From contig CALBIL010000038.1 in assembly GCA_937892945.1 (NCBI GenBank), positions 130,102-168,050 of the forward strand: a DNA stretch of 37,949 bases, read 5' to 3'. A program made the position numbers and the translations under genes. Of this stretch, positions 24,091 to 31,855 are shown in pieces. The DNA comes from an uncultured euryarchaeote. GTDB taxonomy: Archaea; Thermoplasmatota; Poseidoniia; Poseidoniales; Poseidoniaceae. The notes under the pieces are model-generated. The model was not told where the DNA came from. It saw only the letters and a program-made list of their open reading frames with translations, and ran no database searches. Numbering within the stretch: position 1 is the first letter of the stretch; each line of letters begins with the position of its first letter.

Positions 24091-25436
24091 CAGTTCACAC
24101 CTCCGAGGGCTCCGTCGACAATGTCACGGAATTGTTTGAACAAAGGTGCAGCATCATGAGGACCTGGACAAGCCTCAGGGTGAAATTGCACAGTAAACGA
24201 AGGATGGCCTACAAGGTCCAATCCTTCGACTGTCCGGTCGTTAGCATTGACAAAGCGAACCACAACTTCGGCTCCATGCTGATTGACACCCGGAGGAGAG
24301 CATGCACCGCTGGGGTGAGCTGCAAGCATACCGGCATCAGGGTCTGCAACTGCAAAGCCATGATTTTGACTGGTGATGGAGATTAAGCCTGTTTTCAAAT
24401 CGACAACAGGCTGATTTGCTCCACGATGACCATATCGCATTTTGTAGGTTTGCAAGCCAGAAGCAAGACCCATCAACTGATGGCCAAGACAAATTCCCAT
24501 GACTGGTAATTTCATTTCGACCGCCTGAGCCAGTGTATTGCGGGCAAGTGTGGCTTTCCCGGGGTGGGCAGGGTCGCCAGGCCCATTTGAACAAAACAAA
24601 GCATCGATTTGAAATTCATTGACAAGTACCTCGAAAGGAGTTTCTGGAGGGCACCAAACCACTTCGAAATGAAGACAGAGATTACGTAAAATATTGTATT
24701 TGATTCCGCAATCAAGGACGCCAAGTCGAGGAAGAGGGTGGTCGAGTGCATCCAGTGCACCTGGATTGAGAACGACCGGCGATGAGAGCGATACTTGGTC
24801 AACCAAGTCCTCAAGATCGGGAGAGGTGAGATGTTTGAGTCGTTGTTGCAGAAGTTCTTCTTCAGACTCTGGGCCAAATACACAAAGTACCGTTCCAAGT
24901 TCTCGAACTCTTCGAGTAATTGAACGAGTATCAATGCCCTGGATACCAGGTACACCGTGTAAGCGGAGTAAATCTTCAACTTTTCCAATTGAAAACCGGT
25001 GGTCGGGTTGATGCATAGCATGTCGAACAACCACGCCCCGAGGCCATACTCCGGCAGATTCTGATGCTCCTGCATGAATGCCATAATTTCCAATCAAGGG
25101 ATAGGTGAACGTAAGCACTTGACCAGCAAAAGAGGGGTCGGTTAACGATTCTTGATACCCCATCATTCCGGTAGTGAATACTAATTCCCCTTCACCATGT
25201 CCACGTGCTCCAAAGAGAGTCCCACAATAGCGACCCCCATCGGCAGTAAGGAGCACACCCGGGCCGTCAGCAGAAGGCGGTAAATCAGTGCCATAAACCA
25301 GTCCATCTGCGGCATCTTGGAAGGATGGAGCATCGGAAACTCCGCGTTGATTTCCCCCCGGACTGAATGAGCCGGTTTGTACATCCAATGCCGACATCAG
25401 TTTTGGTCGAAAACGAACCCCCATAATGATTGGCAT
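24090..25436 (-). CDS. carA: Carbamoyl-phosphate synthase, small (glutaminase) subunit
   Basis: 448 residues, longer than the usual 360-390. The family domain starts near residue 59 (PGVLLTADGGRYCGTLFGARG). The extra N-terminus is Ser/Gly-rich and may be disordered or partly wrong; ATGs at 25424 and 25397 are alternatives. The glutamine amidotransferase half has LGVLDCGIKYNIL, FCSNGPGDPAHP, GICLGHQLMGLA with the catalytic Cys, and FHPEACPGP with the His-Glu of the triad. A TATA-like CTTTTAAG centred near 25474 would place transcription start about 12 nt before ATG 25436. carB starts on the last base of the stop codon. Confidence 0.96.
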   Translation of the reverse strand: MPIIMGVRFRPKLMSALDVQTGSFSPGGNQRGVSDAPSFQDAADGLVYGTDLPPSADGPGVLLTADGGRYCGTLFGARGHGEGELVFTTGMMGYQESLTDPSFAGQVLTFTYPLIGNYGIHAGASESAGVWPRGVVVRHAMHQPDHRFSIGKVEDLLRLHGVPGIQGIDTRSITRRVRELGTVLCVFGPESEEELLQQRLKHLTSPDLEDLVDQVSLSSPVVLNPGALDALDHPLPRLGVLDCGIKYNILRNLCLHFEVVWCPPETPFEVLVNEFQIDALFCSNGPGDPAHPGKATLARNTLAQAVEMKLPVMGICLGHQLMGLASGLQTYKMRYGHRGANQPVVDLKTGLISITSQNHGFAVADPDAGMLAAHPSGACSPPGVNQHGAEVVVRFVNANDRTVEGLDLVGHPSFTVQFHPEACPGPHDAAPLFKQFRDIVDGALGGVN

Positions 25437-25470
25437 GAAGCAGGTGCGAAAATAACTCGAAAAAAGAAGG

Positions 25471-25478
25471 CTTAAAAG
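25471..25478 (-). promoter_or_regulatory. TATA-like box upstream of carAB
   Basis: The minus strand reads CTTTTAAG. Its centre is about 38 nt before the carA ATG, so transcription would begin about 12 nt upstream of the start. It lies in the 81-nt gap between trm56 and carA and is the only promoter-like element there. Confidence 0.4.
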
Positions 25479-25517
25479 AAAGTCTAATCGAATACATGCA
25501 AGGAAGTAAGTAAATAA

Positions 25518-26087
25518 TTACTCTTCTTCTTCACGGTCTAAATCACGAACGCTCTTTCCCTTCGCCGATGGCTCGATAATGAGCCGAGCGTCATCGAATG
25601 AACGGTTACTTCCTGCCTCTCCATACCAGGCATCCAAAAACAACGCCAATGCGGCAACTTCTGAGTGCGGTTGATTGCCAACTGCGATGTTGTATTGACT
25701 GTACTTGTAGACATCTCCTGGTACTTTAGCGCCACCTACGACAATAACCATTGGACGGTCACGGCGAATACGAGGAATCGCTTCACGGAATGGTTCACCG
25801 TACATGGTGAGGTGAACGGCAACACCTGGCATTCCGTCTCCTGCATCTTCTTCGACAAAGCGTCGAAGCCAACCCATAGGACTCTTGATATGCTCACAGT
25901 CCATTCCACCGCCGAAACGACTTGCAACTGAATCAAGGTTTTCAAACATCTTTGGATCTTTATCGCCTGCTAAAAGAAAACGGTCTGCACCAAGTGCACG
26001 ACCGACTAAAGCCAGATGAGTGGTAATTCGCGGGTCGCGACCAAGGCGATAGCCAAGGCGCAAAACATCCACTCGCTCACCTGTCAT
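25518..26087 (-). CDS. tRNA (cytidine(56)-2'-O)-methyltransferase Trm56
   Basis: 189 residues of the archaeal aTrm56 SPOUT family, which methylates the ribose of C56 in the T-loop and stabilises the tRNA elbow. The opening RLGYRLGRDPRITTHLALVGRALGA is strongly characteristic. IVVGGAKVPGDVY and YNIAVGNQPHSEVAALALFL form the knotted SAM-binding region. The C-terminus is acidic and ends in a run of Glu. ATG 26087 is chosen because it begins the family sequence; a TTG at 26105 is in frame. The gene lies 39 nt after the membrane protein gene and 81 nt before carA on the same strand. Confidence 0.93.
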   Translation of the reverse strand: MTGERVDVLRLGYRLGRDPRITTHLALVGRALGADRFLLAGDKDPKMFENLDSVASRFGGGMDCEHIKSPMGWLRRFVEEDAGDGMPGVAVHLTMYGEPFREAIPRIRRDRPMVIVVGGAKVPGDVYKYSQYNIAVGNQPHSEVAALALFLDAWYGEAGSNRSFDDARLIIEPSAKGKSVRDLDREEEE

Positions 26088-26126
26088 GATGCTACGAGAT
26101 GTCAACCCTACAAGAAAGGTGCAGTC

Positions 26127-26768
26127 TTAAGCGATTGATTCTGATGCAGGGTCACGGGTTCGCTCTTCAGCCGCAGGAGAAATATCGATGTCATGATTGA
26201 CACAGAATTGTTTTAACCACAATAAAAGTGATGCATCAACAAGGAAATGAGCGCAATACGTCACGCCCCCCCAGAGGAAACCAAGACGAGCACTACGCCA
26301 AATAGCCGTTTCAATGGCAAGTTCGTCGGATACAAAACCATAGACTAATGGTTCGATGAAGTAGAAACCGCAGACAATAATCATTGCACCTGATATGAGT
26401 GAAGGTAATAATTGCCCGAGTTCGCGACTGTAATCTCGGAAGAAGGCGGAAGTGAGTCCAAGAAGCATAACCGCAATAGCCACATCTGCAAAACCGATTT
26501 TCATCAGAATAGAGACTCCAATCTCTGAATCATCGTTGGCTGAAGAGACGAAAATCCAGTAAAAAAAGATAAGGATTGCGAGTAAAATACCGCTGTAGTA
26601 AGCCTTTGCAGATATCATTTCGAAAATCGAGTTGTGATCTTTAACATTGAGCCGGCGAATCAAGCGGTCTGCGAGTTCTCGGCGATGCTCGCTTGGACCA
26701 TTCGCCTCGAAAACTTCTGCTTCATGACCGAATTCACCTAAAGAACTCTCCATAGTATCACCGGACAT
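26127..26768 (-). CDS. Unknown integral membrane protein, about four spans
   Basis: 213 residues, not recognised. About 50 acidic cytosolic residues precede four hydrophobic segments: around YYSGILLAILIFFYWIFV, DVAIAVMLLGLTSAFF, LISGAMIIVCGFYFIEPLVY and GFLWGGVTYCAHFLVDASLL. The C-terminus is a short polar tail. It lacks recognisable transporter or enzyme motifs. The ATG at 26768 follows an AGGGTGA a few nt upstream; GTG 26783 and ATG 26753 are alternatives. It lies 39 nt before trm56 and is divergent from folP across about 50 nt. Confidence 0.75.
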   Translation of the reverse strand: MSGDTMESSLGEFGHEAEVFEANGPSEHRRELADRLIRRLNVKDHNSIFEMISAKAYYSGILLAILIFFYWIFVSSANDDSEIGVSILMKIGFADVAIAVMLLGLTSAFFRDYSRELGQLLPSLISGAMIIVCGFYFIEPLVYGFVSDELAIETAIWRSARLGFLWGGVTYCAHFLVDASLLLWLKQFCVNHDIDISPAAEERTRDPASESIA

Positions 26769-26790
26769 ATTCACCCTTGACACTCACATG

Positions 26791-26798
26791 TTATCAAA
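26791..26798 (+). promoter_or_regulatory. TATA-like box upstream of folP
   Basis: TTATCAAA is centred about 25 nt before the folP ATG at 26820, a spacing consistent with a leaderless transcript. It lies in the short divergent gap shared with the membrane protein gene, so both promoters must be packed within about 50 nt. Confidence 0.4.
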
Positions 26799-26819
26799 TC
26801 TGCCGAACTCGCAGGGTTC

Positions 26820-27686
26820 ATGGGCGGTACATTTCGACCTCAAATTGTTCACCGAGGCCGAATTTCGGCAGGTCTGCATCGAAAAGAAACTGATTCTTGT
26901 CATGTGATGGGAATACTCAACGTCACACCAGACTCATTTCATGAAGAAAGTCGCCAAGGCACACTAGATTCCGCAGTCAACGCGGGCCTACGCATGTGGC
27001 AACAAGGAGCAACATGGATTGATATTGGTGGAGAATCAACACGTCCGAATGCGGATGCTGTATCGGTCGAAGAAGAACTCAAACGTGTCATCCCCGTTAT
27101 CGAAGCACTGCGTGAAGCAAACACAGAGGGACTCATCTCCATTGATACTCGCAGACCACGAGTAGCCCAGGCAGCACTCGATGCTGGAGCAGATTTGATC
27201 AATGACGTCTCCGGATTACGCGACCCTGAAATGGTCAAAACCGTTCTCAACAGTGGTTGCGGTGTTTGCATCATGCACATGCAAGGAACACCACAAACCA
27301 TGCAAGAGCAGCCATCGTACGTCGATTGTGCAAAAGAAGTCAGTTCACAATTACTTGAAACTGCTCGAGGTTTGGTTGCTGCAGGCCATCCAGTCGAATG
27401 CATTGTACTCGACCCGGGAATTGGCTTTGGCAAAACCTTAGATCACAATATCGAACTGTTACAGCGCCATGAATTATTCCGAGGTGTTGAAGGGTTTGCT
27501 GTACTCTGGGGAGTATCCCGTAAATCCATCATTGGAGAATTAACCGGTCACTCAAAGCCTTCAGAAAGGTTGAGCGGAACATTAGGTGTCGCTTCGTTAG
27601 CACATTTTGAACAAATCGATATCGTTCGAGTTCATGATGTTCAAGAACACATCGATGTATTCAAAGTACTCAATGCACTTGATTAA
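26820..27686 (+). CDS. folP: Dihydropteroate synthase
   Basis: 288 residues. It condenses hydroxymethyl-dihydropterin pyrophosphate with p-aminobenzoate to give dihydropteroate, the target of sulfonamides. Both signatures are intact: MGILNVTPDSFHEES near residues 30-44 and WIDIGGESTRPNADAV near 66-81. Further on come SIDTRRPRVAQAALDAGADL, INDVSGLRDPEM, LDPGIGFGKT and a final LWGVSRKSIIGEL substrate loop. The length matches bacterial FolP. Because most archaea lack a classic FolP, this supports a bacterial-type folate pathway together with FolB at 9256. The stop TAA shares TTAA with the convergent TraB-family gene. Confidence 0.95.
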   Translation: MGGTFRPQIVHRGRISAGLHRKETDSCHVMGILNVTPDSFHEESRQGTLDSAVNAGLRMWQQGATWIDIGGESTRPNADAVSVEEELKRVIPVIEALREANTEGLISIDTRRPRVAQAALDAGADLINDVSGLRDPEMVKTVLNSGCGVCIMHMQGTPQTMQEQPSYVDCAKEVSSQLLETARGLVAAGHPVECIVLDPGIGFGKTLDHNIELLQRHELFRGVEGFAVLWGVSRKSIIGELTGHSKPSERLSGTLGVASLAHFEQIDIVRVHDVQEHIDVFKVLNALD

Positions 27687-28849
27687 AGTCCGAGACTACC
27701 CAATAACCCAGCAGCAGCAAACCATGCTCCTGCCATACTACCGACATTGGAAAGGGAAGTTACCATCAACACTCTGCCTGCTTTATTACTCCAAAACGAG
27801 CCCAAACTTTCCAGTTTGAGGAATTGTTGTAAATCCTCTGCCGTCGGCTCCCTCATTTTGAGTTGAACATAACCCGCAAACCAGCCTGCAGCGAGTGTCG
27901 GATTCAATGAAGTAATTGGTGATGCTGCAGCAGCAGTAAGTATTGCGAGAGGGTGTCCACGGGCAAGAGCACATCCAAGTGCAGCAAAGACTGCATTGGC
28001 TGCAGTCCATACGGTAAACATTTCAAGTAAATTTACGCCTTCACCCTTCGCCACGAAATACACCATCAAACTCATCACAAAGAGAGGTATCAACCATGGA
28101 ATACTTTTGGAAACACGTCCTCGCACTGGAAGATGTTCGAGTTGATCCAGTCCGTCTTTATCTGGAACGGTTTGGTTGGTCAAATGCTTTTCAATACCCT
28201 TTAGGTGGCCTGCACCCACGACTGCGAGAATTTTCTTGTCAGATGGAAGAGAAGAAATCTTACCTGCAAGAAAAGCATCTCTTTCATCAATCAAAACAAC
28301 ACCTGCTCCCGGTGAGAATGTTCGTAATTCTTCCATCAGTGAAGTCAAGAGGTCTTGGTCTTCGAGTAATTCACCAACACCAGGCCCATCATCATCTTCA
28401 TCGTCATCACCCAACAAAGACCAAAGGATTCTAACTTTTTCACGGAATCGCATTTTCTTCCATGCTCGGCGCAAGGTTGTTTGGATATCACGGTCGATGA
28501 GTGCGACTTCAAGCTCAGCAGCTTCTGCTTCTTGAACGGCAACGAGTAATTCGGCTCCAGGTTGCTGACCTTCATCAAGTCCCATTTTTCGTTGTTCAGC
28601 AGCCAACAAAGACTGAAGGAGAACCAAAGGGGCTTTACCTTCTTTGACAACTTTGAGTAAGCCTTCTTTGTCAAGACGGCGATTGCTGGTAAGTGCCTGA
28701 TGGCGCGAGGCACAGAGTTCTACAGCGACGATATCAGGCTGATAGGTTTTGATCTGTTCGCGGACTGCATCGACGCTTGCGGTTGATACGTGAGCAGTAC
28801 CGAGGATTCGAAGTGTTGGAGACACGTCCACAAGAGGAGTTTCTGACAT
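27683..28849 (-). CDS. TraB/PrgY/GumN-family membrane protein
   Basis: 388 residues. The soluble N-terminal part has LRILGTAHVSTASVDAVREQ, IVAVELCASRHQ, LIDRDIQTTLRRAW, DERDAFLA and VVGAGHLKGIE, the conserved segments of the TraB family, named after a pheromone-shutdown protein. TraB-like proteins may be membrane metallopeptidases, but this is not settled. An acidic loop (DDDEDDDGPG) lies mid-domain. Three or more membrane spans occupy the last 130 residues. It starts on the last base of the upstream DHH gene stop (TAATG), so translation is coupled, and its own stop shares TTAA with folP. Confidence 0.88.
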   Translation of the reverse strand: MSETPLVDVSPTLRILGTAHVSTASVDAVREQIKTYQPDIVAVELCASRHQALTSNRRLDKEGLLKVVKEGKAPLVLLQSLLAAEQRKMGLDEGQQPGAELLVAVQEAEAAELEVALIDRDIQTTLRRAWKKMRFREKVRILWSLLGDDDEDDDGPGVGELLEDQDLLTSLMEELRTFSPGAGVVLIDERDAFLAGKISSLPSDKKILAVVGAGHLKGIEKHLTNQTVPDKDGLDQLEHLPVRGRVSKSIPWLIPLFVMSLMVYFVAKGEGVNLLEMFTVWTAANAVFAALGCALARGHPLAILTAAAASPITSLNPTLAAGWFAGYVQLKMREPTAEDLQQFLKLESLGSFWSNKAGRVLMVTSLSNVGSMAGAWFAAAGLLGSLGL

Positions 28850-30249
28850 TAAGCCACCTCACTCCTGAATAACAGTTCTAATTCAGAACCCATTGCCTTA
28901 ACGGCTTGATTCGCAGCTTGTTCAGGGTCATCTGGAACGGTTGAAAGAAGTACGTTGAATGGAATTTGTCCACCGGCTAACGCTTTGTGACCTCCGGATA
29001 AACCGCCACCCCACTTCTCGGATAAAAGCCGACCAAGGTGAATTGATTCATCCGTAGTACGAGCAGAAAGAATGATTTTTCCACGGCGTGGACCAAAGAC
29101 AATGACGGTATCAATCCCTTCAGTAGGGAGAAGAAAGTCGGCAATTTGAGCCAATGAATCACGGTTTGGCATTGAGGTTAATGGAGCAAGTAATGTCGAT
29201 TCAAACAACGAACGAGAACCCAATGCTTCCGCAAATGATTCGAGGGTTTCTTGAGACCTCGGCGGCTCTTCTATAGAACGGAGTAAGTCTTTATCAACAA
29301 AGGCATTCAGCCATGCTAAAGACCGAATATCAACTGGATTGAAATCGCGAGTGAAACCAAGTGTATCGGTACGTATGCCAAAGGCGAGTGCTGTAGCAAT
29401 ACGTGCGGTAAGAGGGTGGTTAAGGCTCATGAGAAGACTAGCAACAAGCGAGGAGGTTGCTGAGAATTCAGGCCGGACCAATGAGATGTCCGCCGCTACT
29501 GACTCTTCCAAAGAATGGTGGTCAAGAACAATATGCGGGACACAATCATTAGGAAGAATATTATTCGCACCAGGTCGGTGGAAATCGACGGTCATGACAA
29601 CTGCAGCATCGCGCAGTACATCCTGCACCTCCCAATCAAGAATAAGGCGTCGTACCGGGATATCGAGCAGCCGTACCATCGCACGGTTCTGTTGATGTTC
29701 AATGAGTCCCCCATGCAGGAGTTCGGGGACGAGTCCCATTTGCTGAACTAAATCATACATTGCTAATCCTGCGCCCAAAGCATCAGGGTCGGGGTTATCA
29801 TGGCAAAAAATGGCCACCTTGGATTGTGGAGGAATAGAGCGAAGATAGTGCAACACGACACTTGCACCATCTTTTTGCTCCCAAGAACGTATTCGGTCCT
29901 GCATAGCTGCAAAGGAGACATCATCGACACTGATGAGGTCAATTCCATCCCCTTCTAAGGGTAAAGTGGTAAGAATAGGGATATCTGTCCAGTGGTTTTG
30001 TAATGCAGCAAGTGGAGCCTCGTCAGCCAATGCTTCAGGATTAAGCAAAAGAACTGCCGTTGGTTTATGCGCATCAAGTGGGAGATCGTTGAGTAAAGTC
30101 GGGCCTGGTAGAGCGATGATTTCACAACCCTCCAATGGGCCATCGAGAGGAAGATTGGCGGCGAGTCCAACCAATATACTTCGACGACGTTCTGCACACC
30201 ATTCGCTCAAACGAATGGAGAGTTGACCCGAACCAATGATGAGAAACAT
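28849..30249 (-). CDS. DHH-family phosphoesterase with N-terminal nucleotide-binding-like domain
   Basis: 466 residues. The start MFLIIGSGQLSIRLSEW resembles a TrkA-N/Rossmann loop. The DHH domain follows, with FCHDNPDPDALGAGLAM (about 149-165), TVDFHRPGANN and VLDHHSLEE, the metal-binding motifs. A DHHA1-like end has GGGLSGGHKALAGGQIP. Such proteins are single-strand exonucleases or nano-RNA/cyclic-dinucleotide phosphodiesterases; the substrate here cannot be told from sequence. ATG 30249 is chosen because the Rossmann strand begins there; the frame opens up to 30321. The gene follows lemA and its stop overlaps the TraB-family start. Confidence 0.88.
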   Translation of the reverse strand: MFLIIGSGQLSIRLSEWCAERRRSILVGLAANLPLDGPLEGCEIIALPGPTLLNDLPLDAHKPTAVLLLNPEALADEAPLAALQNHWTDIPILTTLPLEGDGIDLISVDDVSFAAMQDRIRSWEQKDGASVVLHYLRSIPPQSKVAIFCHDNPDPDALGAGLAMYDLVQQMGLVPELLHGGLIEHQQNRAMVRLLDIPVRRLILDWEVQDVLRDAAVVMTVDFHRPGANNILPNDCVPHIVLDHHSLEESVAADISLVRPEFSATSSLVASLLMSLNHPLTARIATALAFGIRTDTLGFTRDFNPVDIRSLAWLNAFVDKDLLRSIEEPPRSQETLESFAEALGSRSLFESTLLAPLTSMPNRDSLAQIADFLLPTEGIDTVIVFGPRRGKIILSARTTDESIHLGRLLSEKWGGGLSGGHKALAGGQIPFNVLLSTVPDDPEQAANQAVKAMGSELELLFRSEVA

Positions 30250-30317
30250 AACTTGTACCGTTCCCTCTTTCTCCTCTTGCGGTTTGAAGTTACGCCCGAG
30301 ATGCAAGATTGTCGAAC

Positions 30318-30893
30318 TCAAAATTCGATAATGACATTCTCGCGCTCTTCGGCAAATACTTCGAACAATTGACGGCGTTCACTGCCTTTCATGTTGGCAA
30401 CAAATACAGTTGGAATCATTTGAATAGTTTTGTTAAATGATGTTACAGATGAGTTGTAAAATTCTCTCCGGTCTGCAACTTGGTTTTCAAGTGCTACCAA
30501 TTGGTTTTGCAAATTAATGAAAGAAGCATTCGCCTTCAAATCAGGGTACTGCTCAGCAACCATGTTGATTCTTGGCATAAGTCCTGCAAATGCTCCTTCT
30601 GCGGCACCTACGCCTCGTACATCACCAGAAGAGAGTGCTCCAGCAGCGGTTTGTCGTGCTTTAGCGAATTCCATAAACAAATCTTTTTCGTGCTTTGCAT
30701 AACCCTTCACCATGTTGACCAGATTAGGAATCATATCATATCGTTGTTTGAGTAAAACATCGATATCAGCCCAAGATTTGTTGACGTTCTCTTCAAGATT
30801 AATCAATCGGTTCCAAGTTGAGAAGAACCAGACGATGAATACAAGAAATACAAATCCAACAATCAGTCCAACAATAAGAAGCATATCTGCCAT
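30318..30893 (-). CDS. lemA: LemA family membrane protein
   Basis: 191 residues. One N-terminal membrane span (residues about 4-25) anchors a long helical domain. Hallmarks are STWNRLINLEENVNKSWADI, DVLLKQRYDMIPNLVNMVKG, YAKHE, AEQYPDLKANASFINLQNQL, DRREFYNSSVTSFNKTIQ and the final short strand. LemA proteins are common in bacteria and some archaea. Their function is poorly known; some are linked to membrane stress or peptide presentation. The DHH phosphoesterase starts 68 nt downstream and TraB follows, giving a three-gene minus-strand run. The region upstream of lemA holds the divergent TauE gene. Confidence 0.93.
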   Translation of the reverse strand: MADMLLIVGLIVGFVFLVFIVWFFSTWNRLINLEENVNKSWADIDVLLKQRYDMIPNLVNMVKGYAKHEKDLFMEFAKARQTAAGALSSGDVRGVGAAEGAFAGLMPRINMVAEQYPDLKANASFINLQNQLVALENQVADRREFYNSSVTSFNKTIQMIPTVFVANMKGSERRQLFEVFAEERENVIIEF

Positions 30894-31039
30894 ATCATCC
30901 CCTCAATCAACTATGCTATGAAACCATTGGTTTCGTCTTAACAGGAGAGGCAAGGTCTTGAAGCAAGAACTGCTGCGAAAGATATCTCTGCGTGATTCGT
31001 TCGAACATGAGAAGAGATGAGAAGCGCCGAGGGACTCCA

Positions 31040-31855
31040 ATGATTGCTGAAACTCTCATCATTTCGTTGGCCATTTTTGTTGTTGCTTTTTTCTTTGCAC
31101 CCATTGGAATGGGTGGAGGAATGTTGTTTGTACCTTTACTCCACTATGGCCTCGGCTGGGAGATCAATGGTGCCCTTTTTGCCGTATCTCTCTCGCTCAC
31201 GATGGTTGTCAGTTGGGGAAGTGGACTTGCGCATAGGAAAGAGAAGCATTATGATGATGCATCTTTGAAAATAGGAATTAGAGGAGCGATACTAGGTGCA
31301 ATTCTTGGAGTCGGTATTGTCGTACTCATCGGAGACAAAATGGATGTTGTCTTCAAAATCTTGAGCCTGTTCATGATTTCATGGTCGATTTACAAAACGG
31401 CCAAGAAAATGCGAACTGATTCTAAAAATAAAGAGATATTGAATAAAGAATCGCAACAGGAAATTCAATCCTTACCTCTCCAGATTGGTGCAGGAATCGG
31501 AGGTGTACTTTCGAGTGTTTTGGCAATCGGTGCCGGTGTGATTTATGTTCCTGTCTTGCGAACTTTTGCTCACCTTGAACCGAGAAAAGCAATTGGAACA
31601 AGTCTTCACTTCATGATGGTCGTCGTACCTGTGGCCATTTTCACTCATCTTTTGACATTGCCCACGGAAATGTATTCGAAACTTAGTGAAGAAATTCTAC
31701 TAATCCTTATGTTCATGTCGCTTACCCTCCTCGGGTCTCGGAATGGGGCAAAATATGGAATCAAATATCTTTCAGAACAACAACTCATGAAGGTATTTTT
31801 ATTCTTTATCGTCGTTGTTGCACTGAAGTATGTGGCGGACCTTAGTGGGTTTTAA
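31040..31855 (+). CDS. TauE/SafE-family sulfite/anion permease
   Basis: 271 residues with about seven or eight membrane spans. The opening SLAIFVVAFFFAPIGMGGGM and its internal repeat (IGAGIGGVLSSVLAIGAGVI) are the two halves of this duplicated family. TauE/SafE proteins export or import sulfite, sulfonates or other small organic acids. The substrate here is not known. Start 31040 is chosen because GAGG lies about 7 nt upstream and the first helix begins there; ATG 30992 is in frame but adds a polar lead. The TAA stop shares TTAA with the convergent PIN-domain gene. Confidence 0.9.
   Translation: MIAETLIISLAIFVVAFFFAPIGMGGGMLFVPLLHYGLGWEINGALFAVSLSLTMVVSWGSGLAHRKEKHYDDASLKIGIRGAILGAILGVGIVVLIGDKMDVVFKILSLFMISWSIYKTAKKMRTDSKNKEILNKESQQEIQSLPLQIGAGIGGVLSSVLAIGAGVIYVPVLRTFAHLEPRKAIGTSLHFMMVVVPVAIFTHLLTLPTEMYSKLSEEILLILMFMSLTLLGSRNGAKYGIKYLSEQQLMKVFLFFIVVVALKYVADLSGF

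Noticed and set aside
20746-25436. Several open frames of 60-190 codons opposite and within carA and carB
   Set aside because: They are shadows of strongly conserved genes; their translations show no motifs.
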